Assembly: GCA_022577435.1 (NCBI GenBank)
Contig: JAKOON010000018.1
Location: 12,757,096-12,821,095 of the forward strand
Direction of reading: 5' to 3'
Source of the DNA: Embiotoca jacksoni
Lineage: Eukaryota > Chordata > Actinopteri > Embiotocidae
DNA length: 64,000 nucleotides
Below the pieces are notes generated by a model. It made no database searches, was not told the DNA's origin, and was given only the letters and a program-made list of their open reading frames with translations. Position numbers and translations under genes: made by a program. Below, in pieces: positions 1 through 14,800 of this stretch; the stretch's first letter is position 1, and each line of letters opens with the position of its first letter.

Positions 1-3000
1 GTGAAGTGAGGTGAGATAAGGACATGGCGTTTAAACTTGAGTAAATCTTGATGTGTACTATACTCTGGTGCTCAAATGTGGTACTGCATTCGTTTGGTGT
101 TATTTCCAGCTGATGAAGGGATGCGCTGTGATGTTTCTTTGCTGCCACCAGAGGGCTGTGTTGCTTTTCATGAAAACCATGATCTCACTGACTCAAAGTT
201 GGATCAGGCTAATAATGGGGCTATTTATTAACAAAGGACTTTGTCAATAAATTAACTGAATGCACTTAATTTAGTTCACAGTCTGAAAAAAGCTGAGAAC
301 CCTTGGTGACATTTGCGGTAGCCCTTAATTATAGTTTTATATTCACCATTCCAGTTCAGGTAAATTTCTAGACCATTTGGCTTTATTACCAATGAATTTG
401 GTCTGTGGTATTAACTTCTAATGTTTGTGGTTTGGTGCTGCCGGTGCCTTGCTGAGTGCTGCCAGGAAGTGCCCTGTTCATTGCAATGGAAAAGGAGTGT
501 CAGACTGATATGAGGGCTTTTTCTTGTTATTTTCACAAAACATTCAAGTGACTTAGAACCATTATGGTCGTGTTAGACCTCAGGTCCATATATATGCCTT
601 TCAGTTAATCAGTTTGGTATCCAAAACCAGCATTCACATATCTCCTGTATCTGCAGACTTGTCAATCAAATTAGCTATTGATCTTTTTATTCAGATGATT
701 TAAAAAAAAAAAAAAAAAAAAAAACAGGTTGATGTTTGTTATGCAATCAGATTTAATACTAGGCTAATACTATTATTTAATTTTAATTTTAATTATAAGC
801 TGTCTTTGTCATTGTTCTGCCTTTTTAGTTGCTGTTTTTTTTCCCGTTTTATTTTGTAAACTCGAACCCAATGTGTTTTATTTACTTCCTTTACTTCCTT
901 CCTTTTTTTTTTCCCGCCAGTTTTTTTTAATACCCACCTGCGTTTCGTCAGCCAACCAGCCCCGATGTGCATAGTCCTTTTTCTCCTCTACGGTTGCCAG
1001 ATCGTCACATGTCTTTGTCCTTCCTTGTGAGTTCATTGCTTTCCAGTTTATCACTCGGCTGGAGTATGGCTTCAGAAGTTTCCTGGGATTTTAACCATTT
1101 GCCTGCTACCTGTCTTTTTTGTTTAAGTGAAACCTGTTAAACGTGAGTAACGCCTGAAATTTGCTTCAACTTCCACTTCCTGTGACGCACGTTTGGGTCT
1201 TTTTGCAGTCCCTTGTGTAATTGTCACCGTCTTAAGAAAAGCCTGGGACAATTTCAATGCCTGTACAACTAAGGCCTACTACAGGGGAGAAAAGTAAAAC
1301 AATGATATTGATAAAGGAAAGTTACTCCATTACATTCAATGGCAGAGCAACAACCTTAAAAAAAAAAAAACTACATTTCTGTTTTTAAAAAGTGGCATTA
1401 ACTCTCAACTTTAACTTTGTGATTCATTTGCAGGAGTCTATTTCACAATGGTGTGCAACAGGTAGTCAAGATGAGGTGTATAATAAAGTCCTGGCATGTG
1501 GTTATCACAGAGCTACTTGTCTGCCAGTGTAGAGCCATTATTCTTCAAGTTCTTTAGCTCAATTGTTTTCTGCAAAGTTTCCTAAGTGATCGATGTGAAT
1601 GAAAAGCAGCAGACACGATCCTCTTTTATCGGTGTTATGACTAAAGTCCCTGCAGCTGTTAATAAAAATCCAGTAATAACTAGTACTTTGTGATTATGGC
1701 ATGATAAAGTAAAATAACAAGGAGCCTCTCCTTAGTCCCATAATAAGAAATTATCCATTTCTACCATGCTCAGAGGGCATAATGTTTAATTCATGACATA
1801 CAAAAAAGAAGTAGAAAGTTTTACTAAAAATTCTTTCATCTCACTTTTAGCTGTAAATCCAATTTCTGAATGTTCCACATTTTCTTGACTGTTTGCAACC
1901 GTTGAAGATGTTTATTTTCAAAAAGTCTGTAGTCTGATAGGATCTACCAAAATAACTAAATCACTTCTGAGGAAAATGTTCAACTGAAGTGAAATAAATC
2001 CTATGAATTAAATGTATTCTATATTAATCTGTAGTGTCAAACACAGTTTAAGATTTGTCGCTAACTTTGCATTACGCCTTGAATAGTAAGCAATACCCCC
2101 ATTAACCAAGTCTCTCCAGTTTACAGTAAATTTAAGTTACATACTGCCTTCCTTTTACTTTGTCGTCTGGCCTTTTAATTAATTTTTTTCCGGTGGGGGA
2201 TTTGTTTCGGATATTAATCAAATTTCCCAGGACATAATGAATGTTCAACTATCCCTTTTTACCCACAACATTTTTCAAGGGCCAGACATACTGTGTATAA
2301 ATCTGAACTTAAACTTTTAGAAAACTTGTGTTGCTTGCCAGATAAATCTGGAGGGTTGTAAAATAAAGTGGAGAAAACATGTTTCCAGTTTTATTTAAAA
2401 ATTACTGAATAATTTAACCTCGTCAGTCCTCTAAGAATAATGCAAATAATACAAAGGAGAAATCAGTGTTTGGTTGACCTACTTGGTAGACTTAGCTTTG
2501 TTTAATAGTCAGAAAAGTTGCAAACTGCTGGCATAAGCCCGATAATTCGTATTACTCTTGACAACCTCTCCGTTTTCATGCTTTATAATGTAAGCAGACT
2601 TAATAGCTCTACAAACAAGCAGCACTTTCCAGAATTCCTCTTCCACTTTAGTGACTCCTCTCCTGTTCTCTGCACACTTCTGCCAAGGCTCCCCGTAATA
2701 CACTGATTTCTATTACTGTAAGCAAGCCTTTGTGCTTTGCAATCAAACAGATGGAAGTCTGTGGGCTACAGATGTCTGAGCAAAGCTTTGTCTATGATTC
2801 ATCTTTGTATTTGCCCCATGATGATGGATGAGTTCTTAAGCACTCAGTGGTTGATCTGTGGACTGAGATCATTAATTAAAAAGTAAGTCCTTGTCATTGA
2901 GATTATCTTCCTCTTAATTTTTCATTCTTTATGCGAGTGACACATTTTTCTGGCTGCCAAATGGCCCACTTTGTGCTGCCTCCCAGACTCTGCTCCATCT

Positions 3001-5434
3001 TTAACCCCTGCCAACCTCTCGCTTTCACTTCTCCTCTTGGGGTCAAATGGTCATGGATGTGCACTCACAGCTCCGCTCAGGGTCAGCTTCGGACTTTCAG
3101 ATCCTGCAGAGGCCCATAGTTTGACCAGACCCCCACCAGTCATCACCACCACAACCGCTGAAAACCCTGCTGACAGACTGCATGTTTATCAAAGAGCTCT
3201 TTCACAACCCTCAGAGCAGTTTAAGACTCAGAGGAAAATGGTTATTTTCTAGCCTTGGGTGTCATTCTAAGATTGTACAGCTCTTTTAGGCTTTAGCGCA
3301 AAAAAAAAAAAAAAAAAAAAGGCATGGTCCTTCACCTTCCCACAGACCACAGCCCAAAGCAGTGCCACACATCCAGGGCGGCCTTACTGAGTATCAAAAA
3401 CAACACCAAACTGGTGGTGCCCTGAAGCCTACGTCTCAGTACCCAAAGTGTCACGCTTAAATGACCAGCCAATGTAACAACCTTTACGTGCCAGTGTTTT
3501 CATTCTCCCTACAAGTCCACGAACATGATATACACGGAAGGCAAAGCAAGCATTTTTATGAATATGCTTCTGTGTGCAGCTGTCGCGGTGTTCAGACACA
3601 CTTCAGTTTCAGGGTTTTATGTTATTTCTGAAAATGGCTCTGTCAGCACCTCATCCCCCCCTCCCTCCCTCTCCCCCCTAACCAAGGTACATTCAGTTTA
3701 AGCTTTGATGAAATTTTCCAGTAAAGAGGAGGGTTTGTAGGACATTTTAACTATGGATACATTCACTCTCAGCATTAACTTTGATGTGCTGGTACAGCGC
3801 TCCTTACATGGAGTAAACAAGAGATTCAACACCAATCACAGATTTAGAATTTAACAGCAAAGCAAAGTGAGTATATCATTTTCAGTGCTAGACTGAATAT
3901 CTGGAAGATATCTTTAGTGCACAATCAGGCTTATGGCATGATTAAAAAAACATGTATATTTTTGAGCTGTCAAAACTGCATGACATGCTGCAGGACTTCA
4001 AACAAAACACAAGGTTGAGTAGGAAGTGAAAATTCCCACATGTTGTGTCCAAAGTAGATGTTTACAGTAGGTGTGCACCATTTGCTGAGAAACAGCTTGT
4101 CACCGCATGTTGTTAACAAACAGACCATGTCTACAGTTGTTCACTGACATATTCTTCAGTGCCGCACCTTTTTATACTGAGTTTTCCGGACATTAATTTG
4201 GAGTGAACTTAGCCGGATACAAAGCTGGTAAATTCTTAAACGCTTTTACTACTTATTACTTGTATATTTAAAATAGTGCCGTAAATATCAATGATTTAAA
4301 TCAAAGCACATAACGTATTCTCAAAGCTACCAGGGATATTAGTCTTAAGTTTGAAACATTTATTGCTATGCTGAGTTTGAGCACCAAATGTAAAATCATT
4401 ATCTGGACGATATAATTTAGACCAAACTCCCTCCATTTTACATCTCGTGCACTAATGGAGGAACCCTACAGTACTGCGTGTATGTCTGTTTTGAGGGAAG
4501 GTGGGCTGAAGGGGAGCAGGTTGTAGTTGGGGTCTCTTATACGTTTAGTAATTGGTGTAAAACAGGTGGCGCACTGTTGACACTGGACAGAAGTATGTGA
4601 AAAATGTGCTGCTGCCATGCAATCACAAAAGGAAAAGGCTGGTGGTTGACTTAGACATTTAATCACTGTGTTGGGTGATAAGTAGAGGATCAAACGGAGG
4701 CACGGAAAGCCTAGAATAACAAGGAGAACCATCTACAGCTCCACAGAGGCATTTCTGGTGGAACTGGGCCAAGGCACTGACAGAACTGGTTGCTGGTTAT
4801 GACACCGGCTTTAGGATATAGCAGATATAAGAGAACTGGAAGCAGAGGATTCAGGAGCTCAGTGGCTTTTAACATCTGAATGAACAATGCTCCTTATTGT
4901 TTTCTGGATTTTCTTCCTCTCCTCTTGGCATACAATGTCGTTTTTTTGACTGATCAAGTTCCACCTAAAGGTGTATGATGGCACTGTAGTGGGATCCTCA
5001 CTGGGACATCCCATGTCAGTATTTGAGAAAAAACACACCAGATAAAGCCATTACCAGTGTGTTGACTGGTACTTTACAACAGACTGAATGGAGTGCCTCA
5101 TTTATAGGAAGATGCACCAATGAACATGTGACACAGGTATGAAACCTCTTAGATGTTTTATCAAAACAAGATAAGAGCTGCGTGTCTTCTTCAAAGGATC
5201 TGAGCTGAACACTGAAGAATACGCCAGTTGTTCTGAAGTACTGTGGAGGTGAGTAACATGATACGGTTCATGTCTCTACAGAAAACTTTATGCATCACTT
5301 AAAATGTAAAGACATACGTAATCTGCCATTTTAAAAATCACATGTCGTGAGTGAGCGCACAATTCACTATTATCCCCTGAGCGCACATTGCACACCGGAG
5401 AGGGATCTAGTTACCAACTTCGCCTCCACCGGGC
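1..5434. other. intergenic DNA upstream of cpa6
   Basis: I see no exon with coding support here. The region is AT-rich with homopolymer runs (A-runs at 702-724 and 3300-3320, a C/T run around 3655-3680). A GAG-gtgagt donor-like site near 5247 could end an untranslated upstream exon of cpa6, but nothing confirms it. In human the gene on the far side of CPA6 is PREX2, so this may be the gap between them; no prex2 exon is recognisable. Short open frames (for example 2509-2703 minus, 4466-4732 minus) look like chance. Confidence 0.6.
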
Positions 5435-5727
5435 CACGTGACTCAGGTCCTCCTCATTTTAAAAAGAGCTGCTACCCTGCAATACACTCCAGAGCTTCAA
5501 AGAGGTGGTAAATGTTTCCCCTGTGCCAGCTGACCGAGTTTTGCACGTTTTGCACCTTCTGTGACAGAGGAAGAACTACACGAAGGTGCATCGCGACAAA
5601 ATGACTTTGCCAATCTGCTGACGGTGCGCTGGACCAGACCTTAAAGTTTGCTCTCTTTTTCTTTTCTTTTTTTTAAGTTGGGTTGCATCCTGCAAAATAT
5701 AGTCCGTCTTTGATCTGCTGTCAAAGG
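5435..5727 (+). promoter_or_regulatory. cpa6: candidate cpa6 core promoter and 5' UTR
   Basis: An E-box CACGTG (5435-5440) overlaps a perfect AP-1 site TGACTCA (5439-5445). A TATA-like TTTTAAAAAG lies at 5457-5466, so transcription could start near 5490 and give a 5' UTR of roughly 240 nt. That leader would contain a short upstream frame, ATG at 5601 and stop at 5619-5621 (6 codons), ahead of the cpa6 ATG. Motif positions are seen directly; promoter function and start site are inferred. Confidence 0.4.
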
Positions 5728-5843
5728 ATGGCACTGAACCATAGGAGAGCATTTAGCGCCTCCGTTTTGCTGATTTGTGTGACAATCTGCAGTAACGTGC
5801 TATGTTCCGTCGGTGCCTATCTCTACAACAACCGCTACGCAGG
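5728..5843 (+). CDS. cpa6: cpa6 coding exon 1
   Basis: Start codon and signal peptide. After MALNHRR there is a hydrophobic core (about residues 11-20) and a likely cleavage near residue 28-30. It ends in phase 2 (GG of Gly39) at AGG-gtgagt. The ATG is the first in this frame that gives a basic n-region followed by a hydrophobic core. Confidence 0.92.
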
Positions 5844-8800
5844 GTGAGTAAAGACCCCCCATTCATTTCTGGGGCTACTGGGACTCCCATTCACATTGAG
5901 AGATGAGCCCGTAGGAAAAGCCCAGTATAACAAATTGTCTGCAGACTTTAGCATTGTTGACGAGAGAGAATGAACAAAGAAAATCTTTGTGCTCAACTTC
6001 TTCATCGATTTGGGAGAGATTTCCCGTTTCAGACGTCATATAAAAATTGTAGTTTATTTTTTTTCCAGACTGCTCCTGTTGTTTGATGGGATTTGGATAA
6101 GACTGTATCTGTCGTGTTTTGCTGTACAGAGTCAGACAGATTACACCATGATATGCACAGATGACACTGGGGATGCTTGCAGCAATGAACATAATAATGG
6201 TCTCGAAATTTAAACAGATGGCAGCAACTCTTTTCTTTGTTTGTGATTGATTAACAAATTGTCATAAAAGTGATTTTGGCAAAGGTCCTGGTTTACCAGT
6301 CTGTCTAAATGTTTATGAGTCTGAATGTGGGACATCCCACCACCTAGAAACTAAAAGTGGCAACACTCATTTTGTTCTTGGATGTGAAATTTTGGGAGCA
6401 ATTGGGACAAATAGACATTTCCCCTGGGCCCCTACTTGGACATATATAATAGTTAAGAAGGCACGGCTGTAGCATGTAAAGATATTTATGGTCCGTTTCA
6501 AAAGAGCTTTTGATGTAGGAGCAGAGGGAGACCATCTCTGCTGGAAACCCCCTGATCCTCCCTCTTAAAAACATGTATTTTGGGTTTATTCCAAAAATTA
6601 CACTTCTCACACCTTCTCTGGTTTGAAAGTCCCAATATGCCCGGTGTGTGCGCATATGTGTGCACAATAATGTCATATAATTAATTATTAGAGCTTATCA
6701 ATGTTATTAAACACCAAGGTACTGAAAATTGAAAAGCTGAGTGAACTTTATTAAAGTGTCAAAACACTACTGACAGTCAGCTTCTTGGTTTAAAAACAAA
6801 TTGCTTCCATCCCAGAGAGGGTACTGGTGTGTGAATCAACAGACTGACAACTTAAAGACAGTTTTATCTTGGAAAAGCTCTGCAGCTGGCAGATGCGAAG
6901 CGAAATGCCTCTTTCCGGCCAACACGGTAACAAAAAAAAAAATCACTAATAGATGAAGAAATGGTTCAATTTGGACAGTAGGGCTGTGCTTACTGGTGTA
7001 AACAAAACTGCAAGTCTTACTTACTTAAATCAGTGAATCTTGATTGAAATTAGGGGAACATATTTTTCTGATGTTTCAGAGAGAATATTTGACTCCAATT
7101 TTGTAAGTTTAAGATCTGTCAAAATTCCCGGATTGGCTTTTAACTCCAAAAACTACTCACTCTATCTTCTATCATTGTTGTTGCTATGGAAACGGGCTGT
7201 ATTTTAGCAAGGAGTTGCTGTCACTGAAAGGGGGTGGCCACTTATGTGGGACACCCGGGCTCTTTTGTTCCTCAAACCTCAGAATGGCCTGCTGCCACCT
7301 TTGTTTAGAGGGGGCCCAACTTCCTGTGACACACTGTAAAAAAAAAAAAAAAAAAACATTTGAAAGAAGCCAAACAAGAGAGGGGAAGATGTTCAAGGAG
7401 AAAGTGGACACCTACAAAACCTGGCAGACAGACGGGTCATTGGACAAACAAATACAGATGAGAAAATGTAGGATAATGAATTATTGCCAGTAGGATCTAA
7501 TTTCAATCCCAGAAACTGTGATCTGCGTAGTAAAACCAAACATAAGATTCAGGATGAGAATAAAGAGGGCCATTGTTTTGTTGCAAGAAACGCTGTCAAG
7601 CCTCTGCTTACAGTTTTTATTTCAATTATCTGGGCAGATCAGCATGTGAAGAATCTTATTTACTGTAACTTCTGTGTGCTCTAACAAAGTCATTCACTTT
7701 TATCTGCAGTTGACTCAAATTGAAGTTATGTGAATAGCCCTTAAAATCCACAAAAGCACTGCAGATTTTTCATTGAATATATACATTTTTGGCAAGATAA
7801 AACTTCCCATTAACCATCTCCCTGTTGTTTTATCTAATCAAACACATTGTGGCATGTCCTGCCTTACACATAGTGTCTCTCATACTTTTTATTTGATAAA
7901 CTTCACAGATTCACACAATGGAAACATAACTGAGTAAAAGTTTAGTATTAGACTTAACAGTATGTCCATATTTACAGGATGTACTGATTTGCAGTATTAA
8001 AATGTGATACAGCTGCTACTACTGTATAAACCAAATACTTGACCCAAGTGCTACCTGCAGAGCTGGAAACGATGACATATAATCCTGTAATGATGTCACA
8101 CACAGATTGTTTGACGGGCTCAACCCTTTCATCAATAGGACTCTGAAAAGGGAGCCACCGATTTCATCATCTAACAGCTGCTATTATAGGTGTCATCTTC
8201 AATTGGCACAAAAGGAAGGTTTATTACTTGACTCTGTGACCCAGATGTTTTTGAAATGATGAGCACTTAGCAAAAATGTATCACAGGCCTGTTATCGTGA
8301 ACTTTGATTCTGTAAAAAACCTCCAGGGTGTTTTGAATCTAGTTGTAACCTGACACTCAGAAAAAGCTCTGTTGTTTTTGCAGCGATCAAGTCTTCAGGA
8401 TAACTCCGAGTAATGAGGAGGAAGTTGCAGCCCTCAAGAAAATTCTGGGACATATTAAGGTTGGCACTTATTTTTTCTTATATTTCCTTACACGTCACAT
8501 GTATTATGAGGTATCCTGTATTTTATGTGTTCCAAATCAGAAATGCCTTCATTCCACATTGCTCTCTCAATTTTGAATTCAAAACATGTACAAACTGTAC
8601 TGACTTGTTCTATATTAAACTGTACTGAAAGTCCAATAGCTGTTGTTATTCAGCTCACACTAACTTCTTGTCCCAGTTGTCTTTTTTTGACACCTGAACA
8701 GCAGTGACAAAGTGAGGCCCAGTGCTGGTGGGCGGTGATGTGACCGTGTTCAGGGGACAGTGATAGGCAAAACAGAGCGACAACAAGCAGCTGAGTGTGG

Positions 8801-11800
8801 TCATCTGTCACAGTCAGGACATATTCCCTGTCTGAGAGACTGAGATACCGTTAGTACGACATGCAGCAATCATTTGAATGAGAACCCCCTTGAGAAAAAT
8901 GAGGGAAAATACAAATACTTTTTTCATTATGGGGCTGAGTGCTTGGATGTCTAGTAATATACAAACTATATGAACATGTGTTTCTAAATACCAAGATTAG
9001 GGGGAAACCCTAGAGGACACGAAGGCCTCGCCTCTTTTCTCAAACTCATTTGGAAGTAATTACCCATCAGCGTCAGGAGCAGCCGTGACCTTCTGTGCTC
9101 ATTGTTTTAGTTTGCTAATACACAGCCGGAATTTTAGTTGGGCATAAATGCATTATATAATTGTGGAACTGTCCTCAACTAAAGAAATTCTCATTCAACA
9201 AATAGTCAAAAAGCTTTTTTGATTAATTGGATGGTTTTACTGAAAAATAAATTTTTCCAGAATTTGTATCCCTCTGCAGATGAATTCTGCATTTGGTTAA
9301 CTGAGCTTATGAAAGATCCAAAGATTTATTTTGTATTTACAGAGATAATTTTGCAGTGACAACTAACAAAATGAAAATGCTGATTTTGTAAAATACTCTT
9401 TGCTGACCAGCGAACAACTCTGATGATTTTTTCACAGTTGTTAAACTATTCCTTTAATATCATGGGTGTAAACTGCACCTGTTTATCATGGGCAGGGGTT
9501 CACTGTCTATTTAATATTTTATTAGCATTTTGCAGCTTATTTTATGTGCCTGTAATTACCTAATTATTTCCTTAAATGTTCTCTATGAGCTATACACTGA
9601 TGGTGATTATAGGGAAAGTAGAGACCCACCTCTGAGATAATTAATTTAGTGAGAGTTTAGTCAGTTGTGTTGCGTTAATATGTTTCCTTGAAAAGATTGT
9701 TGGGTTTCAATAAAGCTTGCAGAAAAAAAAATTAATTAACAGGTAATTGATTAAATAAAACATTAAATGTAATTAATACATTTAAATGATGTTTAGGGGA
9801 CTTTGACCTAAGTATCTCTAAAATTGCGTCTACAGGCAGTGTGGTCAGTTTTGGCTTACGCCATTTATGAAAAACATCTGCACGGCTTTTAGTCGTCCGG
9901 GCACACCAGACCAGCACAGCTTTAAGCAGGGAAAGGACAGAAAAGGGCAAAAGAGGACTCTGTCAATGTTTATGATTTGCGTTGAGGGATATCAGGAGAG
10001 CCAGGCCTGTGATCAGGACTTGGCCTGGGTTTTATGTATGGAAAGATAGTGGACATGGTGCTGCGAGGCCAACCAAGGCTGCGGCAGCTACTGTTTGGAC
10101 AGCTGTGGACATGTGTTTTCAGTAGGTTAGTCACACTGCCATGCCTCCAGAGTCAAAGTTTTCAGTTTGGCATGCGGTCAAATAGTATCTACTGTACACT
10201 ACACATGTGAATCAAGAATCAGACCTGTTATCAACTAAATAACAGATTTGTTCAAGTTATAATCTTGATTTTTTTTTTTTTTTTTTTTATATATATCAGA
10301 TTTTGTTTGGCTAGTCTTTGGTTTTACAAAGACCTGGTGGTGGGGAGGTCATTCTCGTAAAAAGTGACAAATGTAAACATTTCCCAATAAAGTGTGGTTT
10401 CTGAAAACTGTAAATAGGGACAGGTTTAAAGTAAATTTGTTTGTCTGACAGCTCTTGAGTTTACTGAGTAGAGCAAATATCTCTCGAAACCTATCAATTG
10501 TGAGGATTTTTCTACATGTTGAATTCTCACAAGTTAATAACTACTTTTATGCTGTATTTCCACTTCAGTCTTTGGAAACTCTTACGAATGATGATTATCA
10601 CAACCTATCTGCTTTTACATTATCTGCTCAGTTTTTATCATAGTTCCCGCTTTTACCCTTGAACCTCATTTCAAATTTAGTTGGAAAAACTTGACAGTGT
10701 TTACTGTTAAACAGTGCTGCAAGGAAATTAATATTTTCACTATCAATCTCCAAAGTGTTTTATTTATTACTATTTAATACTGTAAAATGTCAGGGAAAAA
10801 GAAATATAAAAATGTCTAGAACAAGTTCCTAAAGCTGAAGGTGATGCCACTAGACTGCTTGTTTTCTATGACCAAAAGTTCAAACACAAAGACATTTAGT
10901 TTTTTCCTATATGACACAAATAATTTATTAAGTTACTGATAATTTTCCATGACAAACAACTAATAGATTAATCAGCTAATAGTTCCAGCTGTAATAACGG
11001 AGCTCTAAACTGATACCAATCTGAAATTAATGGAAATATCCGGGGGCTTAATGGCGTCACAGAATTAGTGATGGTCTCTTTCTGGACTTATATTAGTTTT
11101 GTTTAAGTAATACCAGGGCTTAAGTCCTTGAAACAGATTTACTATTATCCAAATTATCATATGTCTATTTGAACAGCATGAGACACAGACAAAGTTCCAA
11201 GTACTGTTTAAACTGAGTAATACAGTTGTTTAGGAATAAAAGTTGAATTTGATTTTCTCTTTAAACAGTTCATCCTCACTTTTTTTCAGAAAAACAATTC
11301 TACAGAGGTTTTTGCTGATGGATTTGATTCAGTTTGGACTCAGAAAACAGATATACGGCATTAAAAAAATGCTAGATATCTTGTTAAACTACTAAAGGAA
11401 TGTTGTTGTTTTTTAAATAATTGAATCTACTTTAACTGACTTGTTTTCATTTATTTAACATACAAAAACTGAAACACAGCGTCACCTCATCTGTCCTAAG
11501 AAAAAACAGCTCTCTTTATTGAACTATAACTTTTCCTTTCTTGTTGTGCCCATGCCACTCAACCAAAACCAACACAAATTCAGTTTATAGCTACCCTGCA
11601 TACACTCGCATATAAACAATCACGTAATAAAAGATGTATAAAGCAGACAAAGAATGCATCTTTTGGGCTCATAAATAAGGCCATAAAATGTTAATGTGGG
11701 GAGTCATATTATCTGACCAGGGATATTTAAGTGGCTTTTAGGCATGTGTGTTTTGGATTTGTTTTGCTAACAGAGGAGCACTGCAGAAACATTTGGGTTC

Positions 11801-14800
11801 TTAACCATTTGGAAACGCCTTGAAAGTGCCGCATCAGAAAGGGGATTATACTCGAGGGTACCAAACATTCCAGCGGCGGGTTTTTGACCCCTTTGGCTCT
11901 AAACAAAATTCAATTAATCTGGTATGCATTCTGTAAACCATTAAACCAATTGACACATTAACAAGCATGTGTGCCAGCCTGCATGTTTTTGCCCCCATGC
12001 AAGAAATGAAAGCCAGATGAGTACGTTCATACATGTCTGCAAAAACAGAAGCAGTAAACTTCTAGTAGTCCCCTTGCAGTGACTACTGTGTGTATCAATC
12101 GTAGCTCAGTCTCATCCCGTTTTCTTAAAAACACTTTCTTCTTCTCTTCTCCTTTCTTTGGTTACCCTCCTCTGTTATTTTGTGAGAGTTACCACATGGT
12201 GTGTGTGTGTGTGTGTGTTTATTTGGTTGGCAACCGTGTTTAGCTCGTGGGCTAAAGCGAACAGCCCCAACTATCGTGGCCCGATAACAAGCACTGAAAG
12301 ACAGGATATTTGTTGCTAATACAAGGTCACACTGTAGAGAACAAAGCTGAGGGAGAGACATTTACCCCGGGTTGTTAATGGCACCCATCAGTGTGTGTTT
12401 TGCCCCATTAACACCGTAGGGTCGTTAGCATTCCCCAAATTCACTTCATCACTTGAAGGTAGGAGAGTGGAGGAATGTTAAACTCTTTCGGTCTTATCTA
12501 AACCTTTCAGTCATCATCACCAAATGCTTGATGCTGTTTCAAACACCCTGTAGATATAATAATAAGGACTTTCTTTGAGGGAATTCCTTGACATTGTGCC
12601 ATTATAACAATCAGTGTTTCCACTATCTGTTCAATGTATTTGATCACAAAGGGCCAAAAAAAATCACATAAAATGTATTTCTTTGCAGTGCAGTTTACAA
12701 TTTTTACATCTTTAGAAAAATAAAGCACTGTTATTGGATCGGTTCTTAGTTTTGGCCTGATTTAAGATGTCAGAATTAGTGTTGAGAGTTTAAGTTGGAT
12801 TTGTACATTCCTTGTAAATCCATGGGGCGAGGCAGTAATTATACATCTGAAGAATAGTATGTAGTTTGTTCATCAAGTCACGCCAATCAAAACCATCCCA
12901 ACATCTAACAACATACCAGACAATATCAATTTGTTTGCTTTCAGAGATTTGGTAGTGGTAACTATCCATGTAATATTTGTGTCTATTGTGAAAAAAGCTA
13001 CAAATCAAGAAGCATATTATTATATATTGTGGATCAATATTGAATTGACTTGACTTGATTTTTGCATGCATGTAATGAGGTATTTTTTTCATTTATATAT
13101 CATTTTGTTTAGCCAAAAGCAGACATTTTGTCAGATTATTTTTGACCGTGAACAATTTCATAAGTGATATTATATTATGATATTGATCTTGTCACTCGTT
13201 CCTTTCATTGTAAAGTCCTGCTGAGCGTTTACGCCACTGTAACTCCTGATCTAACATGTTCATTGTGCTGCTTTAGGTGGATTTCTGGCAGCCCAACAGC
13301 ATTTCTCTAATCCACCAAAATGCCACAGTGGATGTTCATGTGAAACGTAATGACACACAGGGTCTGCATGCACACTTAAAGCAGGAAGGTATCGATTATC
13401 GGTAAGTAACGAAACATACCACAGCACACATGCCTGCTCACGCATACTCTCGTGCATTGAGCCGTCTTACCAGAATTTCTACACCCTGACACACATCTGT
13501 TATCCAAGGATCGTTGCAATTACCCAGCATTCCCCACACAGAATATGTGATTTACACATGCAGAGTTGGACATAGTTTGCATGCAAAAGCCCACATACTT
13601 CCTCAAAGCTAGGACACACACAAACACACACACACAGCACATCAGAGCTTCTCTTCCAATCTGCTCCAAAAAGCAACGCTTTCATGTCTTTGCATCATCT
13701 CTCATCAAAATTAACGTTGAAATGATGGAGTTTTATCAAAGCAGCCGCAGTCATAGATAGATCTCATTGTCATCTCAGTCCTAAGGGAGGAATTGTAGTT
13801 CTGAGGATGAGCGTTTTATGACTGACTGAGGATTTTTCAAAAACCATTTACAGTGCAGGGGACATATTTGTTGAGGTTTTGAGGAAGTGAGGCAACAAAA
13901 GTATTGTTTTATTTATAGGGAAGTAATCCATCATTTTAGTGTTATTGGTGTAGTTATGGACAGACATGCATATAAAAGGATCCTATGAAGAAGTGTAATT
14001 TAGAAAGGCTGCTATGAAAAAAGATCACATCATCTGCTTTAGTTTGAGGGGAAGAAGCATCTGGTCTGATCGGACATAAGAGGGGTCTTCAAACAGATAA
14101 TGATGGTCTCACCTGATTTTCAACACATTTAATTATTCATAGACTGCAGTTGCATAACTTATCAACTTCTAATTTTCATTTGTGCTGTCGAACATGTTGA
14201 GTGCTGATGTGGAAAACTGGTTTGGATGTTTGAAGACGAGAGCTGAGAGCAGCTGTACAAGTTGATACCATCGCAGTCAACAGGGACCTACTCTAACAAA
14301 TTATTTAACAAATTAACTGTAAATTTCTTGTTGTCATATCAAATTAGAGCTGTGAAACAAGTGTACAGAGACACAAACATGTCACCTCTGCAGGTAAGTG
14401 TCAAACTAAGTCAACAAAGTGAGTGCTTTGTTTACACACTGAAATCCATTGTGACAACAATAGACATTTGAGTTTCACTGATAGCTATTAAATATTTTAT
14501 CAGTTCTTTATAGATGAGAAAAAGGCTTCCACTTACATTGTCAGGTTGCAAATCCCTACAGGCACTCGAGCTTCATACTTAAGTCGCACGATGAGCCAAA
14601 TCTATTTTCCAAATGAAGACTGAAATGCTGTTGAAAGATTATAAAGCTAGTAAGTTGATCTTTGAGCTTATACTAATAGTTGCATAGCCTTTTGGGCAGT
14701 CAGTAACTTTACTAATATGTTGAAATACTAATGGCAAGAATGTGACAGTGGTCGGTTGTCATGTGAATTGGAATCAGACTCGCTTTATTTGCCATATGTA

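Noticed and set aside
5190..5250. Possible untranslated first exon of cpa6 ending at GAG-gtgagt
   Set aside because: Only the donor is convincing; without transcript evidence it cannot be separated from chance.
1..5434. Search for an exon of the mammalian neighbour PREX2
   Set aside because: No frame in either strand resembles a RhoGEF, DEP, PDZ or phosphatase-like segment.
6344..6676. 110-codon minus-strand frame in cpa6 intron 1
   Set aside because: Composition is plausible but I recognise neither protein nor repeat family, and no splice or promoter context supports it.
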